Source: JBMNTP01 sp050945795
GTDB lineage: Bacteria; Bacillota; Clostridia; Christensenellales; MGBC116941
NCBI GenBank assembly: GCA_050945795.1
Contig: JBMNTP010000010.1
Span: 1-55,363 of the forward strand
Reading direction: 5' to 3'
Length of the DNA stretch: 55,363 nucleotides
The translations under genes and the position numbers were made by a program. The stretch's first letter is position 1. The number at the start of each line of letters is the position of its first letter. Shown piece by piece: positions 15,608 through 24,521 of this stretch. Below the pieces are notes generated by a model, which saw only the letters and a program-made list of their open reading frames with translations, searched no databases and was not told the origin of the DNA.

Positions 15608-16426
15608 TTATTTTGCTGTCGTTTTTATAAATTCGCTTATAATAAGCGATACCTTCTCAGCGGCAGCCGCCCCCGCCTCTAGCACTTCCTCATGCGTGAG
15701 CCTTGCCTTTGTTATACCGGCCGCAGCGTTTGAAATAAGGCACAGCGCCGCCACGCGCATACCGCAATGATTCGCCGCTATAGCCTCTATAACGGCGGAC
15801 ATTCCAACAGCATCCGCTCCTAAAGCATTAAGCATGCGTATCTCTGCCGGCGTCTCAAACGAAGGCCCCGCCATCATAGCGTAAACTCCGCTTTCAAGTT
15901 TAACGCCTATGTTGTTCGTTGCCTTAAACAGCTTCTCTCTAAGATCGGCGTCATAAGCGTATGTCATATCCGGAAAGCGCGGGCCTAGCTCCTCGATATT
16001 CGGCCCGTTAAGCGGATTGTATCCTGATAAATTTATATGATCCTCGATAGCCATAAGCGTTCCCGGTGCAAAGTCGGGGTTTACTCCGCCCGCTGCCGCC
16101 GTTATAAGCAAAGTATCAACGCCTAAAAGCCGCATTGTCCTTACCGGCAGCGCCGCCTCCGCCGCACTCCAACCCTCGTAGCAATGCATCCTGCCCTGCA
16201 TAACGGCTATCTCGGCTCCTTCTATATTAGCCGATATCCATTTGCCCTTATGGCCCGGCGCTCCGGTTGTAGGAAAGCCGGGTATATCCCTATAATCAAT
16301 ACTAACAGCGCCGGAAATACTTTCGGCAAACCCGCCCAGCCCCGAGCCGAGCACAATGCCTATCGAAGGCTTTTGGGGCGTATTAGCGGCAATATAATCC
16401 GCCGCCCCTTTAATTCTATCCATCAT
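15608..16426 (-). CDS. punA: Purine nucleoside phosphorylase
   Basis: Phosphorolysis of purine (deoxy)ribonucleosides to free base and (deoxy)ribose 1-phosphate. 272 residues with GIVLGSGLGGFA (phosphate-binding), the GRMHCYEGW segment, LLITAAAGGVNP and GPSFETPAEIRML, all typical of the trimeric PNP family. One oddity is AAAGGVN in place of the usual NAAGGVN. The start is placed at 16426 because GAGGTG lies 6 bases upstream; a longer GTG frame would begin inside that site. It overlaps deoB by 11 bases. DeoB handles the sugar phosphate released here. Confidence 0.92.
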   Translation of the reverse strand: MMDRIKGAADYIAANTPQKPSIGIVLGSGLGGFAESISGAVSIDYRDIPGFPTTGAPGHKGKWISANIEGAEIAVMQGRMHCYEGWSAAEAALPVRTMRLLGVDTLLITAAAGGVNPDFAPGTLMAIEDHINLSGYNPLNGPNIEELGPRFPDMTYAYDADLREKLFKATNNIGVKLESGVYAMMAGPSFETPAEIRMLNALGADAVGMSAVIEAIAANHCGMRVAALCLISNAAAGITKARLTHEEVLEAGAAAAEKVSLIISEFIKTTAK

Positions 16427-17597
16427 GTTTCTCACCTCTTTTTACAATGCCTAAGAATGAATTTCCCACCGTCCAAACAACAGACAAATGCTCGCATACC
16501 GTCGCGCCTATATCGGCAAACGAACTTCTTACGCCTATATCAAGCCCGCGCTTTAGAGCCTTTGTATATGCTAAAACCGGCACATATTCTCTGCTGTGGT
16601 CAGTGCTGGGCGTAGTCGGGTCGCAGCCGTGATCCGCCGTTATTATAATAAGATCGCTATCGCGCATAAGCGATAGTATTCCGGGCAGCTCGGCGTCAAA
16701 CCTTTCAAGCGCCGCGGCATATCCGGCCGCATCGTTTCTGTGACCGTAAAGCATGTCAAAATCAACGAGATTAGCGAATATAAGCCCGTCAAAACTTTCA
16801 GCCATAAGGCCTTTAATCACAGATGTAATTTCATCGTTGCCATGCGCCGGTTCGTGGCGAGTAATGCCCCTGCCGGTAAAAATATCGTTTATTTTACCTA
16901 TGCCGGCAACAACCTGCCCGCTTTTTGATATGGCGTCAAGTATTGTTTGAGACGGCGGCTCAATAGAAAAATCACGGCGGTTGTCGGTACGGTAATATCC
17001 TTTATTATCGGAGCTCAGAAACGGCCGCGCTATTATTCTGCCTACCGCGTGCTCCCCGCTCATTATGCGCCTTGTATCGGCGCATATCTCATATAGCTCC
17101 TCTACCGGCACTATCTTCTCGTGCGCAGCTATTTGCAGTACGCTGTCCGCCGAAGTGTAAACAATAAGAGCGCCGCTTTCCATATGCTCATCGCCAAGAT
17201 TATTTATTATTTCGGTGCCGCTAGCGACAATATTGCCTATAACCTTTCTGCCGCTCATTTCCTCAATCGCTGTTATTATGGATTCGGGAAAGCCGTTTGG
17301 ATAAGTTCTAAGCGGCTTGTCCAATATAAGCCCTGCGATTTCCCAATGCCCTCCCGTCGTATCTTTGCCGGGGAAAAGCTCGGCGCATTTGCCAAAGCAT
17401 GCTGTCGGCTCCGCCTCAGGCGGCATCATGGAATTTTTTATATTACCCAGTCCCATCTTTAAAAGCGTGGGTATGCGCGGGTTTTGCTCTGCGTAAATAT
17501 GCCCTAGTGTATGCGAGCCCGCATCGCCATAATCCGCCGCATCCGGCAGCTCACCAATTCCCGCCCCGTCTAGAACAATAATTATAGCCCTTGCCAT
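16416..17597 (-). CDS. deoB: Phosphopentomutase
   Basis: Interconverts (deoxy)ribose 1-phosphate and 5-phosphate, linking nucleoside breakdown to the pentose phosphate pathway. Alkaline phosphatase-fold metalloenzyme of 393 residues. It starts ARAIIIVLDGAGIGELPDA (metal ligand Asp), has GKDTTGGHWEIAG in the middle and the C-terminal metal site IITADHGCDPTTPSTDHSREYVP. The ATG at 17597 has a GAGGG site 5 bases upstream. The spoIIM-deoB-punA-dacF order matches B. subtilis spoIIM-xerD-drm-pupG-dacF, except that xerD is absent. Confidence 0.95.
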   Translation of the reverse strand: MARAIIIVLDGAGIGELPDAADYGDAGSHTLGHIYAEQNPRIPTLLKMGLGNIKNSMMPPEAEPTACFGKCAELFPGKDTTGGHWEIAGLILDKPLRTYPNGFPESIITAIEEMSGRKVIGNIVASGTEIINNLGDEHMESGALIVYTSADSVLQIAAHEKIVPVEELYEICADTRRIMSGEHAVGRIIARPFLSSDNKGYYRTDNRRDFSIEPPSQTILDAISKSGQVVAGIGKINDIFTGRGITRHEPAHGNDEITSVIKGLMAESFDGLIFANLVDFDMLYGHRNDAAGYAAALERFDAELPGILSLMRDSDLIIITADHGCDPTTPSTDHSREYVPVLAYTKALKRGLDIGVRSSFADIGATVCEHLSVVWTVGNSFLGIVKRGEKHDG

Positions 17598-17651
17598 GTC
17601 ATCCCTCATTTCTAAATATAGCTTACCTCAATAACCCCATCTTTACAACGC

Positions 17652-18260
17652 TCAGCCCAACGCCCCAAAAATTAGCGACTGTATAGCGCTTTGCGCCGCC
17701 AAACCGAGCGCCATTGCTATAAGAGTTTGCGTTTGCAGCTTTATATATTCGGCCTTGTCCGGCGGCGGAATATGTTTAAGCCGCATTTTAGCGTAGGCAT
17801 GAAGTAAAGACAAACGGCAGGCGTTAAAATAGCATGGCACAACCAGCATACACGGCGCCAGCACGCAGCATACGAAAAGCGCCAACCAATTAAAAAACGG
17901 CAACGCGCTTGACAGCGCCATAAGTGTCATGCCAACGTAAAATCCTTTAACGCTTACAACAATAAGCGCTACGGGGCTTGCCGCCATCCAATTGCCGCTT
18001 AAAATAATAATAAGCAGCGCCGGAATGTTGGTGGCAAGCGCCTGCCATAGTACCGAAAAAAAAGGGACTCCTCCTCTTGCCGCTTCTAAAAAGGCATGGA
18101 GATAGTCGCTTATACCCGCTACCCTTTCTACAGGGAATGATTTGAATGTGAAAACCGAGGCCGAAAAGCCGGCCGCGAAAAAAAACAATATAAATATATA
18201 AATATATATGTTCTTAACTATCTTTTCTTTTGCTTTTGCCAGAAAACGTGCCAATCCCAA
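17652..18260 (-). CDS. spoIIM: Stage II sporulation protein M
   Basis: Subunit of the DMP complex (SpoIID-SpoIIM-SpoIIP) that drives engulfment of the forespore. 202 residues with about five membrane helices: IYIYIFILFFFAAGFSAS near the N-terminus, then segments around 65-80, 90-115, 120-145 and 180-200. Its position between spo0A and deoB matches the conserved Firmicute order. Similarity is judged from topology, the GNWMAASPVALIVVSVKGFYVG region and context; DUF95 relatives look alike, but this location makes spoIIM the best call. Confidence 0.85.
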   Translation of the reverse strand: MGLARFLAKAKEKIVKNIYIYIFILFFFAAGFSASVFTFKSFPVERVAGISDYLHAFLEAARGGVPFFSVLWQALATNIPALLIIILSGNWMAASPVALIVVSVKGFYVGMTLMALSSALPFFNWLALFVCCVLAPCMLVVPCYFNACRLSLLHAYAKMRLKHIPPPDKAEYIKLQTQTLIAMALGLAAQSAIQSLIFGALG

Positions 18261-18332
18261 CGCCCCTGTCCATCTGTTTTATACACGATATGCGGGGCGC
18301 TGTAGCATTATGAGAAAAATATGTACAAGCAA

Positions 18333-19112
18333 TCAACGATGACCGCCTTCAATCATTATTTTATCCGAGAGCATGGCTATGAATTCGCTGTTTGTCGGCT
18401 TTCCCTTTTGCGCATTTATTGTATATCCAAATAATTGATTTTTATTTTCTATGGGCCCTCTATTCCATGCTGTCTCTATGGCATGACGCATCGCCCGCTC
18501 CACCCTTGACGGTTCAGTATTAAACTTTTTAGCAATTTCAGGATATACGCTCAGCGTCATGCCTTTTAATTCGCCGTTGTTTTCAACAGCCATCTTTATG
18601 GCCTCCATAAGATACTTATGCCCTTTGAGATTATGCTGCATACCTACCTGGTTTAGCAGCCGCATGACATGCTGCGATAGCGACGGCTGCGGCATGCAGT
18701 CGCTTGAGCCGCTAATGTAGCCGTCATCGGCTTCGTGACCGGCGATGCTTAATATTCGCTTCGCCACAATATTCGGCTCGCAGGGTTTCACGATGCAATA
18801 AGACGCACCTAGCTCCAGCAATCTATGTAACACAGCATCATTTCTTACCGCCGACAATGTTATGATTTTGGGCTTTTTAGCGATGGGCGCAATGTTTAGC
18901 TTTTCTATTATAGCTATACCGTCTAATACCGGCATTATAACGTCAAGTAGGCAGATGTCGCACTCTTGAGTTAGCAAAGCCTTAAAACCCGTTGTCGGGT
19001 TACTGTAAGCTCCAATCACACAAAACTCCGGTCTCCTTTCAAGATATCTGGCCAACCCGTTGACATAAACTTCGTTATCGTCGATGAGTATGATCCTGAT
19101 CTTGTCCAACAA
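18333..19112 (-). CDS. spo0A: Sporulation master regulator Spo0A
   Basis: Response regulator that starts sporulation when phosphorylated. 259 residues. Receiver domain: Asp11/Asp12 acidic pocket, phosphoacceptor Asp57 in CLLDVIMPVLDG, and Lys in IVKPC. C-terminal DNA-binding domain (about 150-259) with the characteristic GHKYLMEAIKMAVEN, YPEIAKKFNTEPSRVERAMRHAIETAW and NSEFIAMLSDKI. Translation starts at a TTG (19112 or the next TTG codon); an in-frame TGA just upstream rules out a longer product. It is preceded by a sigma-H promoter and an 0A box, and by spoIVB 92 bases upstream. Confidence 0.97.
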   Translation of the reverse strand: MLDKIRIILIDDNEVYVNGLARYLERRPEFCVIGAYSNPTTGFKALLTQECDICLLDVIMPVLDGIAIIEKLNIAPIAKKPKIITLSAVRNDAVLHRLLELGASYCIVKPCEPNIVAKRILSIAGHEADDGYISGSSDCMPQPSLSQHVMRLLNQVGMQHNLKGHKYLMEAIKMAVENNGELKGMTLSVYPEIAKKFNTEPSRVERAMRHAIETAWNRGPIENKNQLFGYTINAQKGKPTNSEFIAMLSDKIMIEGGHR

Positions 19113-19153
19113 CCATCACAACCGTTCTTATTTTATAATTAATTATGTACATA

Positions 19154-19199
19154 TTCGACAATACTGTCTATAGTATTCTACTTATATTGTCTTTTTCCT
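19154..19199 (-). promoter_or_regulatory. Sigma-H promoter and 0A box upstream of spo0A
   Basis: On the minus strand AGGAAAA (19193-19199) and GAAT (19175-19178) are 14 bp apart, matching the sigma-H consensus AGGAWWW ... GAAT. A perfect 0A box TTGTCGAA is at 19154-19161, near the predicted start of transcription. This resembles the Ps promoter of B. subtilis spo0A, which is sigma-H dependent and autoregulated. Confidence 0.7.
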
Positions 19200-19204
19200 C
19201 CTAC

Positions 19205-20494
19205 TTATTTATTTTCATTTAACATCCATTGTATGAAGATTCCGTATCCGCGGCTCGGGTCGTTTACAAAAACATGCGTAACCGCACCTACAAGCCTGCC
19301 GTTTTGCATAATAGGGCTGCCGCTCATGCCTTGTATAATGCCGCCTGTTTTTCTCAGCAGCTCCTCATCAACAACCTTTATAACCATTCCTTTATGCGCC
19401 GCCTGTTCCTGGCTGGTAATCTTTATAATTTCAATATCAAATTCCTTTATGCCTTCATTGTCTACGGTAGACAATATACTGGCTGGCCCCAGGCTAACCT
19501 GACCGGCAGGCGCGACCGGAACCGCCTTTTTATAGACGGGATTGCTTATAACCGAATATGCTTTTCCGTAGACGCCGAAGCTGCTGTTTTTATTAATGCT
19601 GCCGAGCGCCGATTGCGATGCCCTAAACGAGCCATGTATCTCGCCCGGCGAACCCTTTTGCCCCACTTTAATATCAACAATCTCTGCCATAACTATCTCG
19701 CCGTCCCTTACATCAAGCATGGCTCTAGTATCTATGTCGCTTATAGCATGGCCGAGGCAGCCAAATCCCTTATCGGAAGGATCGTAGAAGGTAAGCGTGC
19801 CTACTCCCGCCATGCTGTCTCTAACCCATGCCCCAAGCCGCAATATACCGTCAGAGGGATCTCTAAACGGCGTAACATCTACCGTCATCTGCCGTCCGTT
19901 CCTTTTTATGCCTAAAGTAACCGAGCCGCTGCTGTTATTAATGGCGTTCGTAAGCGCCGGAGCGTCATCTACCTTCACCCCGTTCACGCTTTCTATAATA
20001 TCTCCCGCCATAAGGCCGGCGGCTAATGCGGGATTAACAACATTGCCCTTGCCGTCCGGCATATCCGACATGCCTACTATAAGAGCGCCGTTTGTATATA
20101 GCGTAACGCCGACGCTGTGACCGCCCGGCACCACCTTTTTTTGCGCTCCCGAGCTTATCTTTACCGTTTTTATAGTAACGCCGAAAAGCTTTACATCCAT
20201 AGCCGCGTCGACATCGCTTTGCCCCGCCGCATTTAGAATAACCTTTTCACCGGCAGGAACGCCGCCGGCTTCGGATAACGTTTCACCTTCGAGTGTCATA
20301 ACCTCAACGGTGCCACCCCGGCTGCCCGTTATATCGGCGCTAAGCGGAGTCGCAAGCTCTACTATACTGCCCGCCTCATCAAGGTATATCTCATCGGGCA
20401 AATTTTCTATACGGCGCGCCAGCGGCGACGCGCCAAAAGCAATCACGGCAATTGCCGTCAGTATCCCCATCAATTTTTTAACAGTTCTAATCAA
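19205..20494 (-). CDS. spoIVB: SpoIVB peptidase (S55)
   Basis: Forespore-secreted serine protease that signals to the mother cell to process pro-sigma-K. 429 residues: a signal-anchor (about 5-22), a PDZ domain (about 125-210), and a chymotrypsin-like S55 domain with His249 in GCLGHAISD and Ser393 in GMSGSPI, both intact. Translation starts at TTG 20494, preceded by TAAGG. A hairpin followed by seven Ts ends only about 16 bases before the start codon. The recN-spoIVB-spo0A order is conserved. A sigma-K with a pro-sequence is encoded at 44.5-45.2 kb, consistent with this checkpoint operating. Confidence 0.95.
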   Translation of the reverse strand: MIRTVKKLMGILTAIAVIAFGASPLARRIENLPDEIYLDEAGSIVELATPLSADITGSRGGTVEVMTLEGETLSEAGGVPAGEKVILNAAGQSDVDAAMDVKLFGVTIKTVKISSGAQKKVVPGGHSVGVTLYTNGALIVGMSDMPDGKGNVVNPALAAGLMAGDIIESVNGVKVDDAPALTNAINNSSGSVTLGIKRNGRQMTVDVTPFRDPSDGILRLGAWVRDSMAGVGTLTFYDPSDKGFGCLGHAISDIDTRAMLDVRDGEIVMAEIVDIKVGQKGSPGEIHGSFRASQSALGSINKNSSFGVYGKAYSVISNPVYKKAVPVAPAGQVSLGPASILSTVDNEGIKEFDIEIIKITSQEQAAHKGMVIKVVDEELLRKTGGIIQGMSGSPIMQNGRLVGAVTHVFVNDPSRGYGIFIQWMLNENK

Positions 20495-20509
20495 AATGCC
20501 TTACACTCC

Positions 20510-20539
20510 AAAAAAATAATCACCATGGCTGTGATTATT
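20510..20539 (-). terminator. Hairpin with T run between recN and spoIVB
   Basis: Perfect 9-bp stem AATAATCAC / GTGATTATT with a 7-base loop, followed on the minus strand by seven Ts. It should terminate the recN transcript. It ends about 16 bases from the spoIVB start codon, so any spoIVB promoter in the 20540-20655 region would have to read through it. The rest of the 161-bp gap is AT-rich with no confident promoter. Confidence 0.7.
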
Positions 20540-20655
20540 TTGTTCCGTTGGCATTTCATTATTCTGTGTAACAATAGGGCATACAAGCATTAATTAACAT
20601 TGATATATTTAACATGCTTTGTTGAAAGCCTTTTGCGATTTATAAATACATTCTT

Positions 20656-22362
20656 TTACAGAATTGATGATTTGTAAGCATTTGCCTTGTTTAAAAGTTC
20701 TTTAGCGTGCGTTTTACCCGTTTCGCTTATTTCGGCTCCCGAAGTAAGCCGAGCGATTTCAGAAATTCTGCCGTTTTCATCAAGCGAATATAGCCTCGTT
20801 TTCACAACGCCTTTTTCATCGTTTTTTTCAATTAAATAGTGTACATCTGCGGCGCAGGCTATCTGCGGCAAATGCGTAACGCATATTACCTGCCTCGCCC
20901 TGCTTATCTCAATCATTTTATACGAAACGGCGTGCGCTATCTTGCCGCTTATGCCGGCGTCGATTTCGTCAAAAACCATAACCGGCGTGGCATTCATGGC
21001 CGCGCCTATGTTTTTAAGCGCCAGCATAATACGCGACATCTCGCCACCCGACGCCACCTTAGCAAGCGGCCTTACCGGCTCTCCGGCGTTTGCCGAAAGC
21101 ATAAACTCAGCAGTATCAAAGCCGTTCGCGGTATATTGCGCCGTTTTTGCATCCGGCATATCCTCAAACCTTACCTCAAACTTCGCTTTTGATATGCCGA
21201 GGTCTTTAAGTTGCTCAACCACCTTACCCGACAGCGTTTTCGCCACCTTTCGCCTTATTAATGAAAGGTCGCGCGACGCCTCAAACAAATCGACTTTTAG
21301 CCTCTCGCGCTCCTTGGTTAACTTTTTAAGCGTTTCGGCACTATTTTCAAGCTCGTCAAGCCGCGCCTTGACTTCCTCAAAAAACTCAAGCACCGCCTCT
21401 TCGCTGCCGCCATACTTTCGCTTTAATTTTGAAATAACATCAAGCCGGGTCTCCGCCTCCTCAAGCAGCGCAGGATCGTAATCAAAAGAGCTTTTCATTG
21501 TTCTAAGCCCCGCCGCCGCGTCCTCAAGTATGTAAAACGACTCGTCAAGCTTTTTAACAATCTCCTCGTATTCCTCAGAGAAACTGGCTATCCCCTCCAT
21601 GCTTGCGGCACTTGCACGCAGCAGCGACATAGACGACGCATCGCTGGCGTAAAGATCGTCATACGCCGATGTCAGCGCCGATATAATAGCCTCTCCGTTT
21701 CTTAAAAGCTTAAGCTGCGATACAAGCTCCTGCTCCTCGCCCTTAAAAAGCCGCGCCGCGCTTATCTCATCGACCTGCCATTTAAGCATATCCATAAGCC
21801 GCTCACGCTCCGCCTCGGTGCCAAAATCAGATTTAAGCCTTTTTATAACCGCCTCATGCTCAACATACGCTTGACGAGTACGCTCGATGGCTTTTTCAGC
21901 CTCCTCCCCCGCGAACGCATCAAGGAAGGCTAAATGCCGCGACGGATTAAGCAGCGATTGATGCTCGTGCTGCCCGTGTACATCTATAAGCGTCTCGCTT
22001 ATTTGCTTTACCAAACCGGCTGTCGCCATCCTGCCCGATATGCGGCATACGCTTCTGCCGGTAGCGAAAAGCTCTCTTGACAGCATTACAACGCCGTCCT
22101 CCGCCTCAAAGCCCAGCTCTTCTATAACGTCTATTGCCGCCTTATTCGACGATATTTCAAAAACCGCCTCAACAATCGCCTTGTCGCATCCCGAGCGCAC
22201 AAGCTCTCTATCCGCCCTGCCGCCCAGCACCAAATTAACGGCATCAATTATAATTGACTTTCCCGCTCCCGTCTCTCCTGTAAGCACGTTAAGGCCGGGC
22301 GCAAACCCGACCTCCAACTCATCTATTAATGCTATATTTTTTATATATAGACCGACCAGCAT
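20656..22362 (-). CDS. recN: DNA repair protein RecN
   Basis: SMC-like ATPase acting early in double-strand break repair. 568 residues with Walker A GETGAGKS near the N-terminus (about 29-36), a central coiled-coil (about 150-370), the ABC signature region VASGGEMSRIMLALK and Walker B VMVFDEIDAGISG, then THLPQIAC. Length is normal. It lies 12 bases after argR, the conserved argR-recN pair of Firmicutes. Confidence 0.96.
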   Translation of the reverse strand: MLVGLYIKNIALIDELEVGFAPGLNVLTGETGAGKSIIIDAVNLVLGGRADRELVRSGCDKAIVEAVFEISSNKAAIDVIEELGFEAEDGVVMLSRELFATGRSVCRISGRMATAGLVKQISETLIDVHGQHEHQSLLNPSRHLAFLDAFAGEEAEKAIERTRQAYVEHEAVIKRLKSDFGTEAERERLMDMLKWQVDEISAARLFKGEEQELVSQLKLLRNGEAIISALTSAYDDLYASDASSMSLLRASAASMEGIASFSEEYEEIVKKLDESFYILEDAAAGLRTMKSSFDYDPALLEEAETRLDVISKLKRKYGGSEEAVLEFFEEVKARLDELENSAETLKKLTKERERLKVDLFEASRDLSLIRRKVAKTLSGKVVEQLKDLGISKAKFEVRFEDMPDAKTAQYTANGFDTAEFMLSANAGEPVRPLAKVASGGEMSRIMLALKNIGAAMNATPVMVFDEIDAGISGKIAHAVSYKMIEISRARQVICVTHLPQIACAADVHYLIEKNDEKGVVKTRLYSLDENGRISEIARLTSGAEISETGKTHAKELLNKANAYKSSIL

Positions 22363-22374
22363 ATTAAAGCACCG

Positions 22375-22824
22375 TTATTTCATAATGCCTTTGAATTTTG
22401 ATATTACCTCATTTACATATTCCGGCTTTGATACCGCCACAAAAATTGTATTGTCGCCGGCTATAGTACCTACAATTTCCGGCCACTTCATAGCGTCTAC
22501 CGCCTCGGCGGCAACATTGGCGCTGCCGCTTATAGTCTTTAGCACCACAAGGTTTCCCGCCGACGCCATAGAAAGAACCGACTCGGAAAACATGCGTATA
22601 AATCTGTCCATAAGCCCCGACTCGGCCTTATGGACTGTGGCGTATTTATAAACGCCGCTTGAAGACAACACCTTAACAAGCCTTAGCTCTTTTATATCCC
22701 GGGATATCGTCGCCTGTGTAACCTGAAAGCCGTCCCGCCTTAGTATGTCGGCAAGTTCATCCTGTGTTTCAATATCGGCTTTCTGAACAAGCTCAAGTAT
22801 CCTGGTATGCCGCGCAGTCTTCAT
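22375..22824 (-). CDS. argR: Arginine repressor ArgR/AhrC
   Basis: Arginine-responsive regulator of 149 residues. The N-terminal winged helix carries the DNA-contacting segment TQATISRDIKELRLVKV. The C-terminal hexamerisation and arginine-binding domain has the GTIAGDNTIFVAV segment with its conserved acidic residue. It sits in the nadK-argR-recN cluster, 6 bases after nadK. No ARG box was recognised near its own promoter. Confidence 0.94.
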   Translation of the reverse strand: MKTARHTRILELVQKADIETQDELADILRRDGFQVTQATISRDIKELRLVKVLSSSGVYKYATVHKAESGLMDRFIRMFSESVLSMASAGNLVVLKTISGSANVAAEAVDAMKWPEIVGTIAGDNTIFVAVSKPEYVNEVISKFKGIMK

Positions 22825-22830
22825 GCCCCA

Positions 22831-23658
22831 TCATCCTCTATTCTCATTTAGTTTCCTTCTAAGAAGGCTATAGAAATCATATCCTTCAAAACGGATAAAC
22901 TTAGCCGTTCTATCCGCTTTTGTAACGGTAATCCATTCTCCCGACGGCACGTCCAACGCCTGCTGACCGTCCGCCGTAAGTATGACCCTCTCGCCGGGGC
23001 CGACCGCCCTCATGCGAACAACGCTGTCCGGTCTTATAACAATCGAACGCGCCCTAAGAGAATGAGCGCATATAGGCGTCATAAGCATACAGTCCATATC
23101 CGGCGCCACTATAGGGCCGCCCGCCGATAGTGAATAAGCGGTAGACCCGGTCGGGCTTGATATGAGTATGCCGTCGCATGGATATCTTTCAACAAAATGC
23201 CCGCCTATTTCAATCTCGACGTTTATTATCCTTGAAAACTGCAAGCGGTTTATACCAATATCGTTCGCGGCATAGTATTTATTCCCCGCATAATCCACGG
23301 CACGGAGCATGCACCGCTCCTCAATAAAATACTTTCCCGCCACGATATTGTCAATAATGGTGCCTGACGCCTCCCAGCCCACTTCTGTAAGGAAGCCTAA
23401 ATTGCCTATGTTTATTCCTAAAACAGGTATTCCGTAAGCTGCGGCGCGGCGCAGGCCTTTTAATATGGTGCCGTCACCCCCCATAACAATAAGTATATCT
23501 ATATTGTTGGGGAAACCTACACGCTCTCGCCCCGTCATATCACAAAGCTCGTCCGAAAGCGAAATGCCGCATCCGCAGCGCTCTATATGCTTTATAAGCT
23601 CGTTAGTATACTTAAGCTCGGGGTCCTTCAAAAGATTGGTCAAAATGCCGAATTTCAT
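22831..23658 (-). CDS. nadK: NAD kinase
   Basis: ATP-dependent phosphorylation of NAD to NADP. 275 residues with the family motif MGGDGTILKG (Asp catalytic), the region YYAANDIGINR (usual NDVVI slightly changed) and the Gly-rich CDGILISSPTGSTAYSLSAGGP. GGAGGAAGGC precedes the ATG. It is separated from tlyA by 74 bases containing a plausible promoter. Confidence 0.95.
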   Translation of the reverse strand: MKFGILTNLLKDPELKYTNELIKHIERCGCGISLSDELCDMTGRERVGFPNNIDILIVMGGDGTILKGLRRAAAYGIPVLGINIGNLGFLTEVGWEASGTIIDNIVAGKYFIEERCMLRAVDYAGNKYYAANDIGINRLQFSRIINVEIEIGGHFVERYPCDGILISSPTGSTAYSLSAGGPIVAPDMDCMLMTPICAHSLRARSIVIRPDSVVRMRAVGPGERVILTADGQQALDVPSGEWITVTKADRTAKFIRFEGYDFYSLLRRKLNENRG

Positions 23659-23693
23659 GCCTTCCTCCGGGCAGCCTTATGCCGCCTATATGT

Positions 23694-23723
23694 ATAATAC
23701 AACAATTCTGCATAACTATACAA
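23694..23723 (-). promoter_or_regulatory. Possible sigma-A promoter before nadK-argR-recN
   Basis: TTGTAT (23718-23723) and TATTAT (23694-23699) on the minus strand with an 18-bp spacer, in the only sizeable gap between tlyA and recN. The match is moderate. Confidence 0.4.
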
Positions 23724-23732
23724 GAATTTTAT

Positions 23733-24521
23733 TTATAACAGCGTTTTATGAGCCGCCGCCACTACCTCCTGCGCGTCCGGCATATCATAACGGCATTCCT
23801 TTTTAAAAAGCGCCAAAAACTCTATATTGCCCTCAGGGCCTCGCACCGGCGAAAAGTCGAGCGCGGCTGCATAAAGCCCGTTATAGTCTGCATATCCGAA
23901 TACTGTATTTATAACCTGCTCATGCACCGCCGCGTCTTTTACAACGCCCTTTTTACCGACCAGCGTGCGCCCCGCCTCAAACTGAGGCTTTATAAGCGCC
24001 ACCACCGCCCCGTCTTCTTTTAAGCATTGCGTGAGCACCGGAAATATATGCTTGAGCGATATAAACGAAACGTCTATCGAAGCGAAATCGAGCTTTACTC
24101 CAAAATCCTCCGGCTTTAAGTTGCGCGCATTAGTGCGCTCCATAACGGTAACCCGCTCATCATTTCTAAGCTTCCACGCCAGCTGACCGTACCCCACATC
24201 GACCGCGAACACCCTAGCCGCTCCGTTTTGCAGCATACAGTCGGTAAATCCTCCCGTAGATGCGCCTATGTCGGCGGCAACCGCGCCTTTTAAGTCGAGC
24301 GAAAATACATCTATGGCTTTTTCAAGCTTAAGCCCTCCGCGGCTTACATATTTTAAGCTTGTCCTAATATTGATTTCATTTTCCTCATCCACCTGCATAG
24401 AAGGCTTGCCCGGCACTCCATCGACAAAAACAGCGCCCGCCATAATTAGAGCACGCGCCTTTTCTCTCGATTCTGCGCTTCCGCTTTCAAACAGGTAAAC
24501 ATCCAGCCTTTTCTTACTCAT
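23733..24521 (-). CDS. tlyA: TlyA family rRNA 2'-O-methyltransferase
   Basis: RNA methyltransferase of 262 residues with an N-terminal S4 domain (KKRLDVYLFESGSAESREKARALIMAG) and an FtsJ-type SAM-binding domain (VAADIGASTGGFTDCML, then VDVGYGQLAWKLR). Homologues methylate ribose in 16S/23S rRNA; Firmicute members are also called YqxC. It overlaps the dxs stop by 8 bases, the conserved dxs-tlyA order. Confidence 0.9.
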   Translation of the reverse strand: MSKKRLDVYLFESGSAESREKARALIMAGAVFVDGVPGKPSMQVDEENEINIRTSLKYVSRGGLKLEKAIDVFSLDLKGAVAADIGASTGGFTDCMLQNGAARVFAVDVGYGQLAWKLRNDERVTVMERTNARNLKPEDFGVKLDFASIDVSFISLKHIFPVLTQCLKEDGAVVALIKPQFEAGRTLVGKKGVVKDAAVHEQVINTVFGYADYNGLYAAALDFSPVRGPEGNIEFLALFKKECRYDMPDAQEVVAAAHKTLL

